Shown here piece after piece: positions 31,101 to 40,808 of a DNA stretch of 64,000 nucleotides (positions within the stretch are counted from its first letter, which is position 1; each line of letters begins with the position of its first letter). The position numbers and the translations under genes were made by a program. The notes below the pieces were generated by a model, which searched no databases, had not been told where the DNA came from, and saw only the letters and a list, made by a program, of their open reading frames with translations. The stretch lies in contig NZ_ATNM01000134.1 in assembly GCF_000427295.1 (NCBI RefSeq), positions 1-64,000 of the forward strand, in the 5' to 3' direction. The DNA is from Cyclobacterium qasimii M12-11B. GTDB lineage: Bacteria > Bacteroidota > Bacteroidia > Cytophagales > Cyclobacteriaceae.

Positions 31101-31195
31101 AAGGATATACCAATAATCCCAAATATCAATATAGTAATGGACATCACTATAGACAATACCGGTCGGCGAATACTGATGGTAGATAAACTTGACAT
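28133..31195 (-). CDS. RND-family efflux permease (HAE1/AcrB type)
   Basis: A 1020-residue proton-driven inner-membrane transporter. It shows the canonical layout: first membrane segment at residues 12-30, a large periplasmic loop, TM2-6 around 330-490, a second periplasmic loop, and TM8-12 near 830-1010. The proton-relay pair is in IVLSIGLVVDDAIVVLENIY (about 390-410). Repeated motifs ITLxxxxGLVTKNG and ARFRPILMTS close the protein. Export of drugs, bile-like or hydrophobic compounds is the family role, but the real substrate is unknown. The frame is intact throughout. Confidence 0.96.
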   Translation of the reverse strand: MSSLSTISIRRPVLSIVMSITILIFGIIGISFLGIREFPSVDPPVVNVRTTYVGANADVIEAQITEPLEEAINGISGIKSLSSISNDGNSSITVEFEIGADMEAAANDVRDKVSRAQRNLPPDTEPPIVSKQDADTQPIVFLNVQSNERSLLEISDIATNIFKERLQTISGVSEIRIWGEKEYAMRLRMDPLRMASYGITPLDILTKVQSENVELPTGRIEGESIELSVRTRSRMSTPEEFNRLIIKEESNNVVRFQDVGRAELAPLNERTVLKRDGVPMVGVALVPLPGSNSIEIIDEFYRRLEFIKKDLPEDIELGIGFDTTKYIRNSISEVQQTIFVAFLLVVLIIFLFLRDWRTTFIPVLTIPISLIGVFFIMYVAGFSINVLTLLGIVLSIGLVVDDAIVVLENIYTKIENGEDPETAAEKGSEEIFFAVIATTVALAAVFLPVIFLTGTTGRLFREFGVVVAGAVIISSFVALTMTPMLSSKLLKRRERHNWLYTKTEPFFLWLNRVYVETLQSFMKIRWMSFVLIGAMGIGTYFLFSEIPSELAPLEDRGQIRINMAGPEGATFGYMDRVIDKMTEELSAIIPEEERAGLISVTSPGFGTSSTNSGFIRVILNDAAERNRSQQEIFDDIAVYLKNETSVRAFGAQEPSIGDRRAGLPIQYVIQSQTLEKLKDIIPVFMERMGESPVFTFPDVNLKFTKPELEIEIDREKARNIGVSVQEIARTLQLSYSGQRFDYFIMNGKQYQVVGEMQLEDRNEPVNLRMLYVKGENGQLIQMDNVVKISERSTPPQLYRYNRFVSATVQAGLAPGETVGTGLAEMDRIAAEVLDETYTTDVAGLSKEYRDSSSSLVFAFVFALILIYLVLSAQFESFMDPLTIMFTVPLAIFGALLSLWLFDFTLNVFSQIGIIMLIGLVTKNGILIVEFANQRKAQGFSIEEAIEGAAAARFRPILMTSLSTILGILPIALALGAGSEGRVPMGVAVVGGMLLATALTLFIIPGIYTYLTSKQGRLARV

Positions 31196-31204
31196 ATTGT
31201 TCTA

Positions 31205-32278
31205 TCAGTTCGTTAAATTAACTTCAACGGGCATTCCATCCCTTGCTTGTAATACACCTGTGGTCAACACAAGTTCTCCAGGTTTAACCCCGTCCAATAA
31301 CTGCACCCTGGTGTCCGTACGTTGTCCGATCACCACTTTTCGCGACTCTACTATGCCATCGTTTGAAATAAAAACCTTATACCCTTCTAATTCTGGAATT
31401 ACGGATTCGGAAGGAACAAGAATAGCATCTTCCACTTCTTTCAATACCAAACGTACCCTGACAAACATTCCAGGTAAAAACTTCTTTTCGTTATTGGCAC
31501 TTTTTGCTCGAATCTTAAGGGTACGAGTTGCGGCATCTATATTTGGTTCAATGGCATAAACCTTACCTTCTGCTTCAGAAATACCAACATTAGATCGGAA
31601 ATAAATAACTGACCCGGCCTTGATGTCGTTGGAGTAGCGCTCTGGTATAGAGAACTCAATTTTTATTGGGTTGACATTCACAATGGTGGCTATCAGGTCT
31701 GTGGTACCTATTACACTCCCTTCTGAAATCTGCCTAAATCCTAGTTCTCCATCAAAAGGAGCTCTAATGGTCATTTTATTTAGTTGGGCTTCAATCAAGC
31801 GCAAATCTGCAAGGTTGGTATTGTACTGGTTCAATACAATATCATATTCCTCCTGACTAATGGCCTCTTTGGTTAACAATTGCTTTTGCCTACTTTCCTG
31901 ACTTTCGTACAGTTTTTTGGTATAAACAAGTCTATCGAATTGCGCCTTTAACTCATCATCATTCAAATACAATAAAGGCGTTCCTTTTTTTACAAACTCG
32001 CCCTCCTGAAAAGAAATTTTTTCTACCAAACCAGCAACTTCAGGCCTAAGATTTACTATTTCATTTGGAATAAGTGAGCCAGTAATATTCAAGTTTGTCT
32101 CAAGACGCTCTTCCTTTAATTCAATTGCCTCTACCCTAATATTTGTTTTGGCCACTGTAGCAGCATTGGCAGTTGAGGTTTCCTTTTCAGTGAGTATATC
32201 CATCCTTGGATAAAAAAACATAAATCCTATCACCAATAGGATAATTACAATCAAAATGATTTTAGTTTGGTTTTTCAT
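31205..32278 (-). CDS. RND efflux periplasmic adaptor (membrane fusion protein)
   Basis: A 357-residue adaptor linking the RND pump to TolC. It is anchored by an N-terminal membrane segment (residues 8-23) rather than a lipobox. The barrel-sandwich (lipoyl) and hairpin region LRPEVAGLVEKISFQEGEFVKKGTPLLYL, the coiled-coil arms, then APFDGELGFRQISEGSVI, and the beta-barrel with FSIPERYSNDIK are all visible. First gene of the operon; a perfect 13-bp inverted repeat at 32365-32396 lies 87 bases upstream of its start and could be its operator. Confidence 0.95.
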   Translation of the reverse strand: MKNQTKIILIVIILLVIGFMFFYPRMDILTEKETSTANAATVAKTNIRVEAIELKEERLETNLNITGSLIPNEIVNLRPEVAGLVEKISFQEGEFVKKGTPLLYLNDDELKAQFDRLVYTKKLYESQESRQKQLLTKEAISQEEYDIVLNQYNTNLADLRLIEAQLNKMTIRAPFDGELGFRQISEGSVIGTTDLIATIVNVNPIKIEFSIPERYSNDIKAGSVIYFRSNVGISEAEGKVYAIEPNIDAATRTLKIRAKSANNEKKFLPGMFVRVRLVLKEVEDAILVPSESVIPELEGYKVFISNDGIVESRKVVIGQRTDTRVQLLDGVKPGELVLTTGVLQARDGMPVEVNLTN

Positions 32279-32364
32279 TCTGGAACTAAAGTATTGTTTT
32301 ACCTATAAGTATGCTATAAAATGTGAAATCAATTGAAGGAAGAACTTAATGAGTTATTAAATCT

Positions 32365-32396
32365 TGTCAATAATATAGGGTTATATATTATTGACA
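32365..32396. repeat. Perfect 13-bp inverted repeat, candidate operator of the efflux operon
   Basis: TGTCAATAATATA (32365-32377) and TATATTATTGACA (32384-32396) flank a 6-base loop, GGGTTA. The arms are AT-rich with no T run after, which disfavours a terminator. A dimeric repressor such as a TetR-type protein commonly binds such sites before RND operons, but no regulator gene is adjacent. Confidence 0.6.
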
Positions 32397-32674
32397 GCCA
32401 TAGCTGTTCTTTAATGCAAATCCCATCAATTGTAAAGTTAAAGTAAACTAAATTTCAATAGCAAAGAAACAATAAAATTTAAGAGGTAAAACTAAGCTAT
32501 TAATGGCAGTCGGGATAAATCAAACCCTAATAACGTTCTAATAAATCCATCCCAGATTATGCGATAAAATTCGTACCCCCGTCCGGACGCTATAAAGATG
32601 TCTGGAGATTTCCTCACACGACAGTAAGGCAAAAGCACATTGCGGAATCAACCAAGCCTTGAGGACATAAAAAA

Positions 32675-32697
32675 AGGCCACCCAAATGGGCAGCCTT
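32675..32697 (-). terminator. Terminator after the TonB receptor gene
   Basis: On the minus strand the stem AAGGCTGCCC / GGGTGGCCTT (two G-T pairs) with a 3-base loop is followed by seven T residues. It begins about 27 bases past the receptor stop. Confidence 0.8.
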
Positions 32698-32725
32698 CTC
32701 TATAAAAACAATTTTATCGTATCTC

Positions 32726-35700
32726 TTAAAATAAATACCTCAAACCTACCTGCATGCTCCAGGTAGTTCCGAAACCACTAGCATTTCTGAAAGGAGTTGT
32801 TGGAAGGTTTCCTGAAACACTATTGAGGTTGAAATTAGGAGTAGGACTCACAGACCCAGCTCTTGAAAGAAGACTTTCGGCTCCATTTAAATCCTCCTGG
32901 ATTCCCCAATCACTATTGAGCAAGTTGCCTAAATTAACAATATCCACACTCAGTTGAACGGTATTTTTCACCTTACCAAATGTTTGAGAAACATCCTGTA
33001 ATATCCTTACATCAAATTGATTTAACCATGGATTAAGGAAAGCATTTCTAGGAAGGTATTCACCTCTATATTTGCTCAACCCATTTTCTTCTACATAAGT
33101 ATCAAAGGCGCTTCTTTGCTCAGCAGCGGTATATACTACCCCATTATCATCGGTAATATCTACAAAATTCATGGTAGAGGAATTTTCAGGTAAATAAATT
33201 AAATCTCCAGTAATACCATCTCCATTAAAATCATTGCTATAAATATAAGAGAACCTTCCTTGATGCACTCCATTATAATACATCCCAATGGTAGTGGCCA
33301 ATGAATTGCCATATTCTATTCTATAACTCACACTCCCTACTATCCTATGTGGAATAGCATAATTAGAGATATGAAGCATTTGATCATTCGGGCTATTAAT
33401 AGTAGGACTTGCACCCCATGCCGAACCTGCGTTAGAACCTGCATTAGCAGTGACTTCCTTTGCTGATGAATAAGTATAATGCAAAGATGCACTTAGACCT
33501 CTGTGGTAAGGAACAGATAAGCCCACTGTTCCACTAAAGCTTCTTCCTTTGATATTTGTATTGGAAAGGACAGTAGCATTGTTTCCACCCATCACACTAT
33601 TATACGCAGTGCTTTGACCCGGAAGGAATACTTCTCTAGTATCACCATAATCTCCTTCAGCAGTGCTAGCACCATAATCCATGGTATTGTTAGACCTGAT
33701 TCGGTTTGCACCAAATTGGAAAACAGCGTTGATATCTCTTGTATACAATAAATCTGAAGTCAAGATCAGTGGGGTATTCGGGATTTGATAATCCAAACCA
33801 AAACTAGACCTCCAAACCATAGGCATTTTAAAATCTGGATCTACCAAAGCAAAAGATCCAGGAGCGCCCTCAGTTGGAGAAGATATAAATACGTCTTCAG
33901 CACCTTCTGGAACATTCTCTACGTAATAGTAACGCTCTGGCTGGAAATTAATATTGTCTATCCATCCTTCTACATCCGAATAATCACCAGGTTCAATGTT
34001 ATTTTGAATAACACCCGCATTGGTTGGCATATTGGTCAACCATACAAATGGTACCCTTCCTGAGAATACACCTGTTCCCCCTCTTAAGGTAAGGGAACGA
34101 TCTCCAAACACATCATAGTTAAAACCAAATCGCGGAGAAACCATCAATTTTGATTTAGGCCACATCCCTGAATTGTAATTGGTTGGCATACCAAACTGAT
34201 TGGTCAACGTAATCTCATTGATTGAAGGATTAGCCGTTAACTCATTAAGGTAGATTGGAAGTTCCGCACGAAGGCCGAAGGTAATGCTAAGGTCATTATT
34301 GACCGCATATTTGTCCTGAGCATAAAGCGAGGCCAAACCAAAATTAACCGTTGAATAAGTGTCTTTTCCTTCGTAAGGATAAGTTAATCCAAACATGGTA
34401 GGAGCGACTTCATTGGCTGTTCCTGTAGAAAGGAAATCTTCTACAGAGGCATACCTGTAATAGGACGTTCCCATTCTGGTGTAGCTATTACCAAAATTTT
34501 GAAGTTCAAAGGCCGCACCCATTGTAATGTTGTGCTTGCCTTCTACATAGTTCAGGTTATTAATGATTGAATAGTTATTGTTAATAACATCATTGTTATA
34601 GGTAAATAACTCTGTACCAAAGGATATATAATTCATAGAACCTTTGTTCTGCACCATATTTCCTTCATCGTCCGCTATTAATCCTCCACCGTCCCAGATG
34701 TCAACAAATGGAAAAAGTTGATCAGATGGAGAAGTTCTTTTGTCCTGAATTTTTGAATAGGTTCCCAATAGCTGATTGGACCAACTAGAACTAATATAAC
34801 TGTTCAATTCTGCAGTGATAGACCTAACTGAATTCTCAAATCCATAATTCGCATTCTCAAAAGTGATAGCATTTTGGCTAACTCTAGCGCCGTTTGGCCA
34901 TGGTGCTCTTGGACGAGGACCTGAAGTGGCATTGACAAGTTGATTGGAAGTACCAATCACCTGGTTGTATCTTACAGCAAGTTTATTTTTATCATTGATA
35001 TTCCAATCTATTCTTGCTAGTAACTTGGTACTGGATTGTTCTGCCTCATTGGCATACCCTTCATATCTTCCCGGGTCATATCCCCATTGGTTGATGAGGT
35101 GATTTTGGACTGCATCTAAATCTGTCCTTGTAGGTCTGGCGATATTGTTTTCAGGATCTGCAATACCATCTTCTGATGGTCTCCAAAGGTTAACACCAGA
35201 GGCATTTGCACCTGTCAGGATTTCACGCTCTGCATTTACAAAGAAGAACAATTTGTTTTTGATAATTGGTCCACCCAATCTAAATCCAAAATTATTGGTT
35301 GCCGCATCTACAGCTTCCAATTCATTGTCTCCAATTTTCCTACCCTGAAGAGACTGATTTTTAAGGAAATAATAAGCAGAACCTTCAAAAGTATTTGTAC
35401 CACTTCTAGTTACTGCATTTATTCCTGCTCCTGTAAACCCGCTTTGAAGCACATCATAGGGAGCAATATTTACCGTAATTTCTTCGATGGCATCAAGGGA
35501 GATGGGTTGAGAATTCCCTCCTGGAAGGGGATCACCACTTAATCCAAAGCCATTGTTAAAGTTGGCTCCATCAATTTGAAGATTATTGTACCTGGAATCT
35601 CTTCCTGCAAAGGAATTACCACTGGCCTGTGGTGTCAATCTTGTAAACTCAAGCACACTCCTGTTGATTTGAGGGAGGTTTTTTAATTGTTCATTCGAAA

Positions 35701-36124
35701 TATTAGTAGCAGTACCTGTTCGGTTGGAGGTAAAATCAGAACCTCTTTCCCCTTCCACTACAAATTCTGTCAGCTCAGTGTCTCCATCTGATAATGCTGC
35801 ATTGAGATTATAGGTTTCTCCCAACCTTAATATAATCCCTGTAAAGACCTGAGATTCAAAACCCAGGTAATTAATTTCAATTGAATACGGTCCACCAACT
35901 CTCAAATTGGGTAGATTAAACCTACCATCAACGTTGGTTACAGCGCCATACACAGACCCTGATGGCTCGTGAGTAGCTTTTACAGTAGCACCTATCAGTG
36001 CTTCTCCCTCATTGTCCAGAACCGATCCTTGAACGGAACTGGTGGTTACCTGCCCATAACTGCTTCCAACGGCTAGAAACATTAGGAGCACAACAATCAT
36101 TTTCATTTGTAATAGTTGCCTCAT
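32726..36124 (-). CDS. Oar-like TonB-dependent receptor with carboxypeptidase-like N-terminal domain
   Basis: A 1132-residue outer membrane receptor. Signal peptide about residues 1-24; carboxypeptidase-regulatory-like beta-sandwich (SSVQGSVLDNEGEALIGATVKATHEPSGSVYGAVTNVDGRF) at about 25-115; plug domain around 135-240 (NISNEQLKNLPQINRSVLEFTRLTPQASG); then a large beta-barrel ending in a C-terminal aromatic strand, GLRYLF. The family imports or exports large ligands powered by TonB-ExbBD; the Oar subgroup has an adhesion or secretion role in gliding bacteria. No SusD gene is nearby, so it is not a standard polysaccharide-utilisation pair. A promoter box (36189-36196) lies 65 bases upstream. 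Confidence 0.9.
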   Translation of the reverse strand: MRQLLQMKMIVVLLMFLAVGSSYGQVTTSSVQGSVLDNEGEALIGATVKATHEPSGSVYGAVTNVDGRFNLPNLRVGGPYSIEINYLGFESQVFTGIILRLGETYNLNAALSDGDTELTEFVVEGERGSDFTSNRTGTATNISNEQLKNLPQINRSVLEFTRLTPQASGNSFAGRDSRYNNLQIDGANFNNGFGLSGDPLPGGNSQPISLDAIEEITVNIAPYDVLQSGFTGAGINAVTRSGTNTFEGSAYYFLKNQSLQGRKIGDNELEAVDAATNNFGFRLGGPIIKNKLFFFVNAEREILTGANASGVNLWRPSEDGIADPENNIARPTRTDLDAVQNHLINQWGYDPGRYEGYANEAEQSSTKLLARIDWNINDKNKLAVRYNQVIGTSNQLVNATSGPRPRAPWPNGARVSQNAITFENANYGFENSVRSITAELNSYISSSWSNQLLGTYSKIQDKRTSPSDQLFPFVDIWDGGGLIADDEGNMVQNKGSMNYISFGTELFTYNNDVINNNYSIINNLNYVEGKHNITMGAAFELQNFGNSYTRMGTSYYRYASVEDFLSTGTANEVAPTMFGLTYPYEGKDTYSTVNFGLASLYAQDKYAVNNDLSITFGLRAELPIYLNELTANPSINEITLTNQFGMPTNYNSGMWPKSKLMVSPRFGFNYDVFGDRSLTLRGGTGVFSGRVPFVWLTNMPTNAGVIQNNIEPGDYSDVEGWIDNINFQPERYYYVENVPEGAEDVFISSPTEGAPGSFALVDPDFKMPMVWRSSFGLDYQIPNTPLILTSDLLYTRDINAVFQFGANRIRSNNTMDYGASTAEGDYGDTREVFLPGQSTAYNSVMGGNNATVLSNTNIKGRSFSGTVGLSVPYHRGLSASLHYTYSSAKEVTANAGSNAGSAWGASPTINSPNDQMLHISNYAIPHRIVGSVSYRIEYGNSLATTIGMYYNGVHQGRFSYIYSNDFNGDGITGDLIYLPENSSTMNFVDITDDNGVVYTAAEQRSAFDTYVEENGLSKYRGEYLPRNAFLNPWLNQFDVRILQDVSQTFGKVKNTVQLSVDIVNLGNLLNSDWGIQEDLNGAESLLSRAGSVSPTPNFNLNSVSGNLPTTPFRNASGFGTTWSMQVGLRYLF

Positions 36125-36712
36125 CTTAAAACATTTAATAGGTATAAATAAATAATAGAATCACAAATTAAGTTGGCTATATTGGGTGCAAATATATACT
36201 TAAATCAGCGCTATAATAACAGCTAAACATTAAGTTTTCAATTCAAACAACAAAATTAATTAACAAATCGCTAACATTAGAATTTACAAGAGATTTTTTT
36301 GTTTCAAGTAGTATTTTGGTGAGAAAAAAATAAAAAATTGTTTTTTAAATAACGACTTAATGAATATTTCATAAAAGCCATTTCCCTTTTATTTGCTTCG
36401 GAAAGCCTATTGAAACAAGTCATAATGACCTAAACATTCAAATCTACTCCGCTTTAAAACTGGAATAACTTTATTATATTTTTTTCATATAAACTCATTA
36501 ACTTGAACTTTCAACCCGAAATAGACTAGCTGTTTCACTCTTAATAGAAATATTTCAAATCCATTTACTTTATTGCGGCTTCCGCCTACATCGTAGAAAG
36601 CCTATGGATTAATTTCCATTCCTTATGATTTACATTTTATTTAAACAATAACTATGTAACTCCTTGATTGGTTCGGATTTAAGCCGAAATAAAAAATACT
36701 AAATTTCAAGAA
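36125..36712. other. Intergenic region between divergent TonB receptor and YhhN genes
   Basis: 588 bases, AT-rich. It holds the TonB receptor promoter box near its left end. I saw no tRNA, no CDS longer than a few codons and no repeat; long T and A tracts are frequent. The YhhN gene start is close to the right edge with no clear promoter. Confidence 0.4.
36189..36196 (-). promoter_or_regulatory. Bacteroidetes -7 element of the TonB receptor gene
   Basis: On the minus strand TATATTTG followed by CA matches TAnnTTTG, giving a leader of about 65 bases before the start at 36124. Confidence 0.5.
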
Positions 36713-37403
36713 ATGCGCAAAAAAGAAATCTTATGGCTGTACGTCTTCCTGTTTGCCGCCCTGGCAGATGTAGCGATGATCGTTAACGCAGAGATCAGTT
36801 ACAGGTACTTCACCAAGCCGTTGATAATGATCGCTTTATTGTTGTATTTTTTTGCAGAGCACAAAATTGATCAAAGGCAGTTTGTTGAGAATAACCGTTT
36901 CGGTAGGACTATTTTCTTCTTTCCTGGGGGACGTCTTACTTCTTGATGGAAGCTTATTTCTATTCGGGCTAGGTGCCTTCTTTATGACCCACATCTGCTA
37001 TATAGTGGCTTTCAAACTGACACAAAATCACACTTTAAATCTTTTTAAAGTGAATTTTATAAAAATGTTTGTTTATAATCTTCCACTTTACATTGTGGCA
37101 GCGCTAATCTATTTTCTAATTCACTCTCAATTAAACGAGCTAAAAATTCCAGTTATTATATATATAATGGCCATTGTCATGATGGTGACAATGGCCAGAG
37201 AAAGATTTGGAAGAACCAATAAATCGAGCTTTTGGCAGCTTTTCATCGGTGCTTTTCTTTTCTTTATTTCAGACAGCTTGTTGGCATTGGATCGCTTCTT
37301 TCATCCAATTGTGGACGGCGACCTATTAATTATGAGTACTTATATCCTAGGGCAACTGCTTATCGTGATGGGGATAAGAAGTCACCTGGTTCAGATTAAG
37401 TAA
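36713..37403 (+). pseudogene. YhhN family (lysoplasmalogenase-like) membrane protein, frame-broken
   Basis: The first frame reads MRKKEILWLYVFLFAALADVAMIVNA ... FFAEHKIDQRQFVEN and ends at PGGRLTS. The second frame supplies the rest of a YhhN/TMEM86 protein: VGLFSSFLGDVLLLDGSLFLFGLGAFFMTHICYIVAF through to SHLVQIK. One extra base near 36888-36896 (AATAACC where AATACC would keep the frame) joins them to about 229 residues with eight membrane segments. Relatives hydrolyse the vinyl ether bond of lysoplasmalogens, but the bacterial family has not been assigned a function broadly. Codon and composition match the neighbours, so transfer is not suggested. Confidence 0.78.
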
Positions 37404-37420
37404 ATCACCAAGCCAAACAA

Positions 37421-39181
37421 CTATTCTTTGTCTTTTTCCTTAATATTTAAAGACAATTCAACCAATTGCTCTGCAGAAATACCGCTTGGAGAATTGATCA
37501 TAACGTCTCTTCCTGCATTGTTTTTTGGGAATGCTATATAATCTCTAATAGAATCTGTTCCTCCAAAAATGGCACATAACCTGTCAAAACCAAAAGCAAT
37601 ACCGCCATGTGGAGGCGCTCCGTATTCAAATGCCTCCATTAGAAATCCAAATTGAGATTGCGCATCTTCCTCGCTAAATCCAAGGTGCTTGAACATCAAC
37701 TGTTGGGTCTCTTTGTCATGTATTCTTATAGAACCACCACCAATTTCTACACCGTTGATTACCAAATCATAGGCATTGGCACGAACCTTTCCAGGATCCT
37801 GGTCTAACAACTCCATGTCTTCCTTTTTAGGAGAAGTGAAAGGATGGTGCATGGCGTGGTACCTTGAAGTTTCTTCATCCCACTCGAGCAATGGAAAATC
37901 CAATACCCATAAAGGTCTGTAGACTGATTTGTCTCTCAGCCCCAATTCATCACCCATTTTCAGCCTTAATTCAGACATTTGCTTTCTGGTTCCTTTTTCA
38001 TCCCCGGAAAGCAATAGGATTAAGTCACCTGCAGTAGCACCAGCTTTATCAGCCCATGCTTTTAAGTCTTCCTGACTGTAGAATTTATCAACAGTAGATT
38101 TGAATGAACCATCCGCATTGCATTTGACATAAACCAATCCTTTGGCTCCTATCTGAGGTCTCCTCACCCAATTGGTAAGGGCATCCAACTGTTTCCTAGT
38201 GTATTCAGCGGCTCCTTTGGCATTGATACCAAGTACCAATTCAGCATCATCAAAAATACTGAAACCTTTCCCTTGAACTAAATCATTGAGCTCGACAAAA
38301 GGCATTCCGAAACGGATATCCGGTTTGTCATTGCCATACAAACGCATGGCTTCATCATAGGTCATGCGTTCGATATTCCCCAAATCCATCCCTTTTACTT
38401 CTTTAAAAAGGTGGCGGGTAAGTCCTTCAAATACTTCCAAAATATCCTCTTGGTCTACAAAGGACATTTCACAATCTATTTGGGTAAACTCAGGCTGCCT
38501 GTCTGCTCTCAGGTCCTCATCCCTAAAGCACTTCACAATTTGAAAATACCTATCGAAACCACTGACCATCAAAAGTTGCTTAAAGGTCTGTGGAGATTGA
38601 GGCAAAGCATAAAACTCACCTGCATGAACACGGCTAGGGACTACAAAATCTCTAGCGCCTTCAGGTGTAGATTTGATCAACACAGGCGTTTCCACTTCCA
38701 TGAAGTCTTTTTGATCCATGTATTTCCTGGTTTCCTGCATCATTCGATGCCTGAGCTGGAGTTTCTCTCGGACTACATTTCTTCTCAAGTCCAGGTACCG
38801 GTACTTCATTCTGAGTTCCTCTCCTCCATCCGTTTCGTCTTCGATGATAAAAGGAGGCACCTTGGCTTTGTTCAATATATTCAATCCACTGACGCGAATT
38901 TCAATCGCTCCAGTAGGAATTTTGTCGTTTTTAGAAGTTCGTTCAATCACGACACCTTCTGCCTGAACGACAAACTCACGTCCTAAGGATGTTGCTGTTT
39001 TTAATAGTTCGGGAGCGACTTCTCCTTCTTCAAAAATCAGTTGGGTAATTCCATATCGGTCCCTTAAGTCTACCCATACTAATCCTCCCTTATTCCTTAC
39101 CCTCTGCACCCATCCGGAAAGTTTCACTTTTTTATCCAAATCCTCCAGACGGAGTTCTCCACAAGTATGTGTTCTAAGCAT
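37421..39181 (-). CDS. aspS: Aspartyl-tRNA synthetase
   Basis: A complete 586-residue bacterial-type class II synthetase that charges tRNA-Asp. N-terminal OB-fold anticodon-binding domain (about 1-105); class II motif 1 near [15 protein letters not shown]; motif 2 [19 protein letters not shown]; bacterial GAD insert (about 280-410); motif 3 [15 protein letters not shown]. The intact flipping loop [10 protein letters not shown], which recognises the tRNA end, is present. It converges on YhhN with 17 bases between stops and runs away from the M23 gene. Confidence 0.98.
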   Translation of the reverse strand: MLRTHTCGELRLEDLDKKVKLSGWVQRVRNKGGLVWVDLRDRYGITQLIFEEGEVAPELLKTATSLGREFVVQAEGVVIERTSKNDKIPTGAIEIRVSGLNILNKAKVPPFIIEDETDGGEELRMKYRYLDLRRNVVREKLQLRHRMMQETRKYMDQKDFMEVETPVLIKSTPEGARDFVVPSRVHAGEFYALPQSPQTFKQLLMVSGFDRYFQIVKCFRDEDLRADRQPEFTQIDCEMSFVDQEDILEVFEGLTRHLFKEVKGMDLGNIERMTYDEAMRLYGNDKPDIRFGMPFVELNDLVQGKGFSIFDDAELVLGINAKGAAEYTRKQLDALTNWVRRPQIGAKGLVYVKCNADGSFKSTVDKFYSQEDLKAWADKAGATAGDLILLLSGDEKGTRKQMSELRLKMGDELGLRDKSVYRPLWVLDFPLLEWDEETSRYHAMHHPFTSPKKEDMELLDQDPGKVRANAYDLVINGVEIGGGSIRIHDKETQQLMFKHLGFSEEDAQSQFGFLMEAFEYGAPPHGGIAFGFDRLCAIFGGTDSIRDYIAFPKNNAGRDVMINSPSGISAEQLVELSLNIKEKDKE

Positions 39182-39418
39182 TGAATTAGATTTTTATTTG
39201 CAAATAATCGCCAAAGATAATGATTCAGACCAGAGATTGCTATTTTTAAGCTCAAGATAAAGCAATACATTTAAGGTTAATGACGTTTATACGAAGAAAT
39301 ACAATGTAGTTGTTGCAGGAAAAAAACGTATATTCGCATGGTCTGCTAAAAATACATTGCAATTTATCAAGACTACCAACTTAAATTAGCCAACAAAACA
39401 TTACTTACCCTAGATTTT

Positions 39419-40687
39419 ATGAGAAAATATTGGACTATCGGAGGATTACTATTCATTATCTGCATCACTTTCTGGATTTTCGGCGGAAATGACTCTCTAG
39501 TCCAGAAAAAGGAAGCATCGGAAATAATAGCCACAGAAATTATTCCAGTAGAAGAAAACTTACTATATGGTATCAATGTGGACGATTTAGACATTATAGA
39601 AGGAGTTGTTGAACGCAACCAAACTTTGTCCACCCTTCTGGCTCCTTTTAATGTACCCTACCAAATCATCGATGAAATTGCAAAAAAGTCCAAATCCATC
39701 TTCGATGTCAAAAAAATAGCTTTCAATAAAAAATATACTGTCCTGACACCAAAAGATTCTTCGCAGGCCCAATTTTTTATTTACGAACCAAACAGAACTG
39801 AATTTGTAGTCTTCAACCTTGGTCAACCGGCTATTTACAAAGAGAACAAGCCGATGGAAATCAATAATAGGGAAATAGGTGGTACTATCTCTTCTTCCCT
39901 ATATGTAAACATGACTGAGCTGGGCCTTACGCCAGACCTCATTGATCAATTTGCTGACTTGTACGGATGGGTAGTAGATTTTCAGAGACTACAGAAAGAC
40001 GATAAATTTAAAGTCATTTTCAAAGAGCAAGTAGTAGAAGACCAAATTGTCGGCATTGAAGACATAGAAGCAGCTTATTTTGAGCATATGGGCCAGGTTT
40101 ACCATGCCATACCTTTTGAACAAAATGGAATAATTTCTTATTTCGATGAAAAAGGCAACAGTCTCAAAAAAGCTTTCCTTAGGGATCCTTTGAAATTCTC
40201 AAGGATCAGTTCACGGTACAGCCTAAGTAGATTTCACCCAGTACAAAAAAGATACAAAGCGCATTTAGGTACTGACTATGCTGCCCCTAGAGGTACAGAA
40301 ATTCGTTCCGTAGGTGATGGCACAGTTCTGGAAGCAACTTACAGAGGAGGAAATGGGAATTTTGTTAAAATCAGGCACAATGGCACCTATACTACTCAAT
40401 ACCTTCACATGTCCAAAATTGGGAATGGCATCAAAAAAGGCACAAGAGTAAAGCAAGGTCAGGTAATAGGATATGTAGGCAGCACCGGCTTGGCAACTGG
40501 CCCTCATCTTTGTTTCAGGTTTTGGAAACATGGCAAACAAGTAGATTGGTTGAGAGAAGAAATCCCTCCTGCTGAGCCTATTGAAGAAGCAAATAAACTC
40601 GCTTTTGAACAGGTGAAAAAGGAGAAGATCAGCAAACTATCTGAAATTCAATACACTGAAGTTTTACCACTTCTTACAAGTAACTAA
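39419..40687 (+). CDS. M23-family metallopeptidase-like envelope protein
   Basis: A 422-residue protein with a short N-terminal membrane segment (residues 6-19). A LysM-like/OB region (residues 60-210) leads to the M23 domain near 275-380. The first zinc motif is intact: HLGTDYAAPRGTE (His and Asp four apart). At the second, where active enzymes have HxH, the sequence reads GPHLCFRFWK, so one zinc ligand is Cys instead of His. Bacteroidetes relatives often share this change. It may therefore be a non-catalytic activator or scaffold of another hydrolase, as with EnvC/NlpD, or use an altered site. Periplasmic location is inferred. Confidence 0.85.
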   Translation: MRKYWTIGGLLFIICITFWIFGGNDSLVQKKEASEIIATEIIPVEENLLYGINVDDLDIIEGVVERNQTLSTLLAPFNVPYQIIDEIAKKSKSIFDVKKIAFNKKYTVLTPKDSSQAQFFIYEPNRTEFVVFNLGQPAIYKENKPMEINNREIGGTISSSLYVNMTELGLTPDLIDQFADLYGWVVDFQRLQKDDKFKVIFKEQVVEDQIVGIEDIEAAYFEHMGQVYHAIPFEQNGIISYFDEKGNSLKKAFLRDPLKFSRISSRYSLSRFHPVQKRYKAHLGTDYAAPRGTEIRSVGDGTVLEATYRGGNGNFVKIRHNGTYTTQYLHMSKIGNGIKKGTRVKQGQVIGYVGSTGLATGPHLCFRFWKHGKQVDWLREEIPPAEPIEEANKLAFEQVKKEKISKLSEIQYTEVLPLLTSN

Positions 40688-40808
40688 TTTAAAAAATATA
40701 GTTTCGGAGAAAAAACAAGCCACTTCTTTCAAAGTACCGTTGGAATTGAAGCAAATATTTTATTGTTTAACATTTAATTTTTAAAAAAATCTTTTTGGTA
40801 TTTAATAA

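Larger units (their letters stand above)
32279..32725. other. Intergenic region upstream of the efflux operon
   Basis: 447 bases between two genes on the same strand. It holds the inverted repeat 32365-32396 and, near the right end, the terminator 32675-32697 of the TonB receptor gene. A 10-bp palindrome CGTCCGGACG lies at 32580-32589. I see no coding signal and no TAnnTTTG box for the efflux operon, whose promoter is therefore not placed. Confidence 0.5.

Noticed and set aside
31056-31559. A 167-codon frame on the plus strand
   Set aside because: Spans the junction of two real minus-strand genes (permease and adaptor) and encodes nothing recognisable.
32580-32589. Palindrome CGTCCGGACG
   Set aside because: Ten-base palindromes occur by chance in 64 kb, and it has no positional relation to a start codon.
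38411-38986. A 191-codon frame on the plus strand
   Set aside because: Antisense to aspS; an artefact of codon bias in a long conserved gene.
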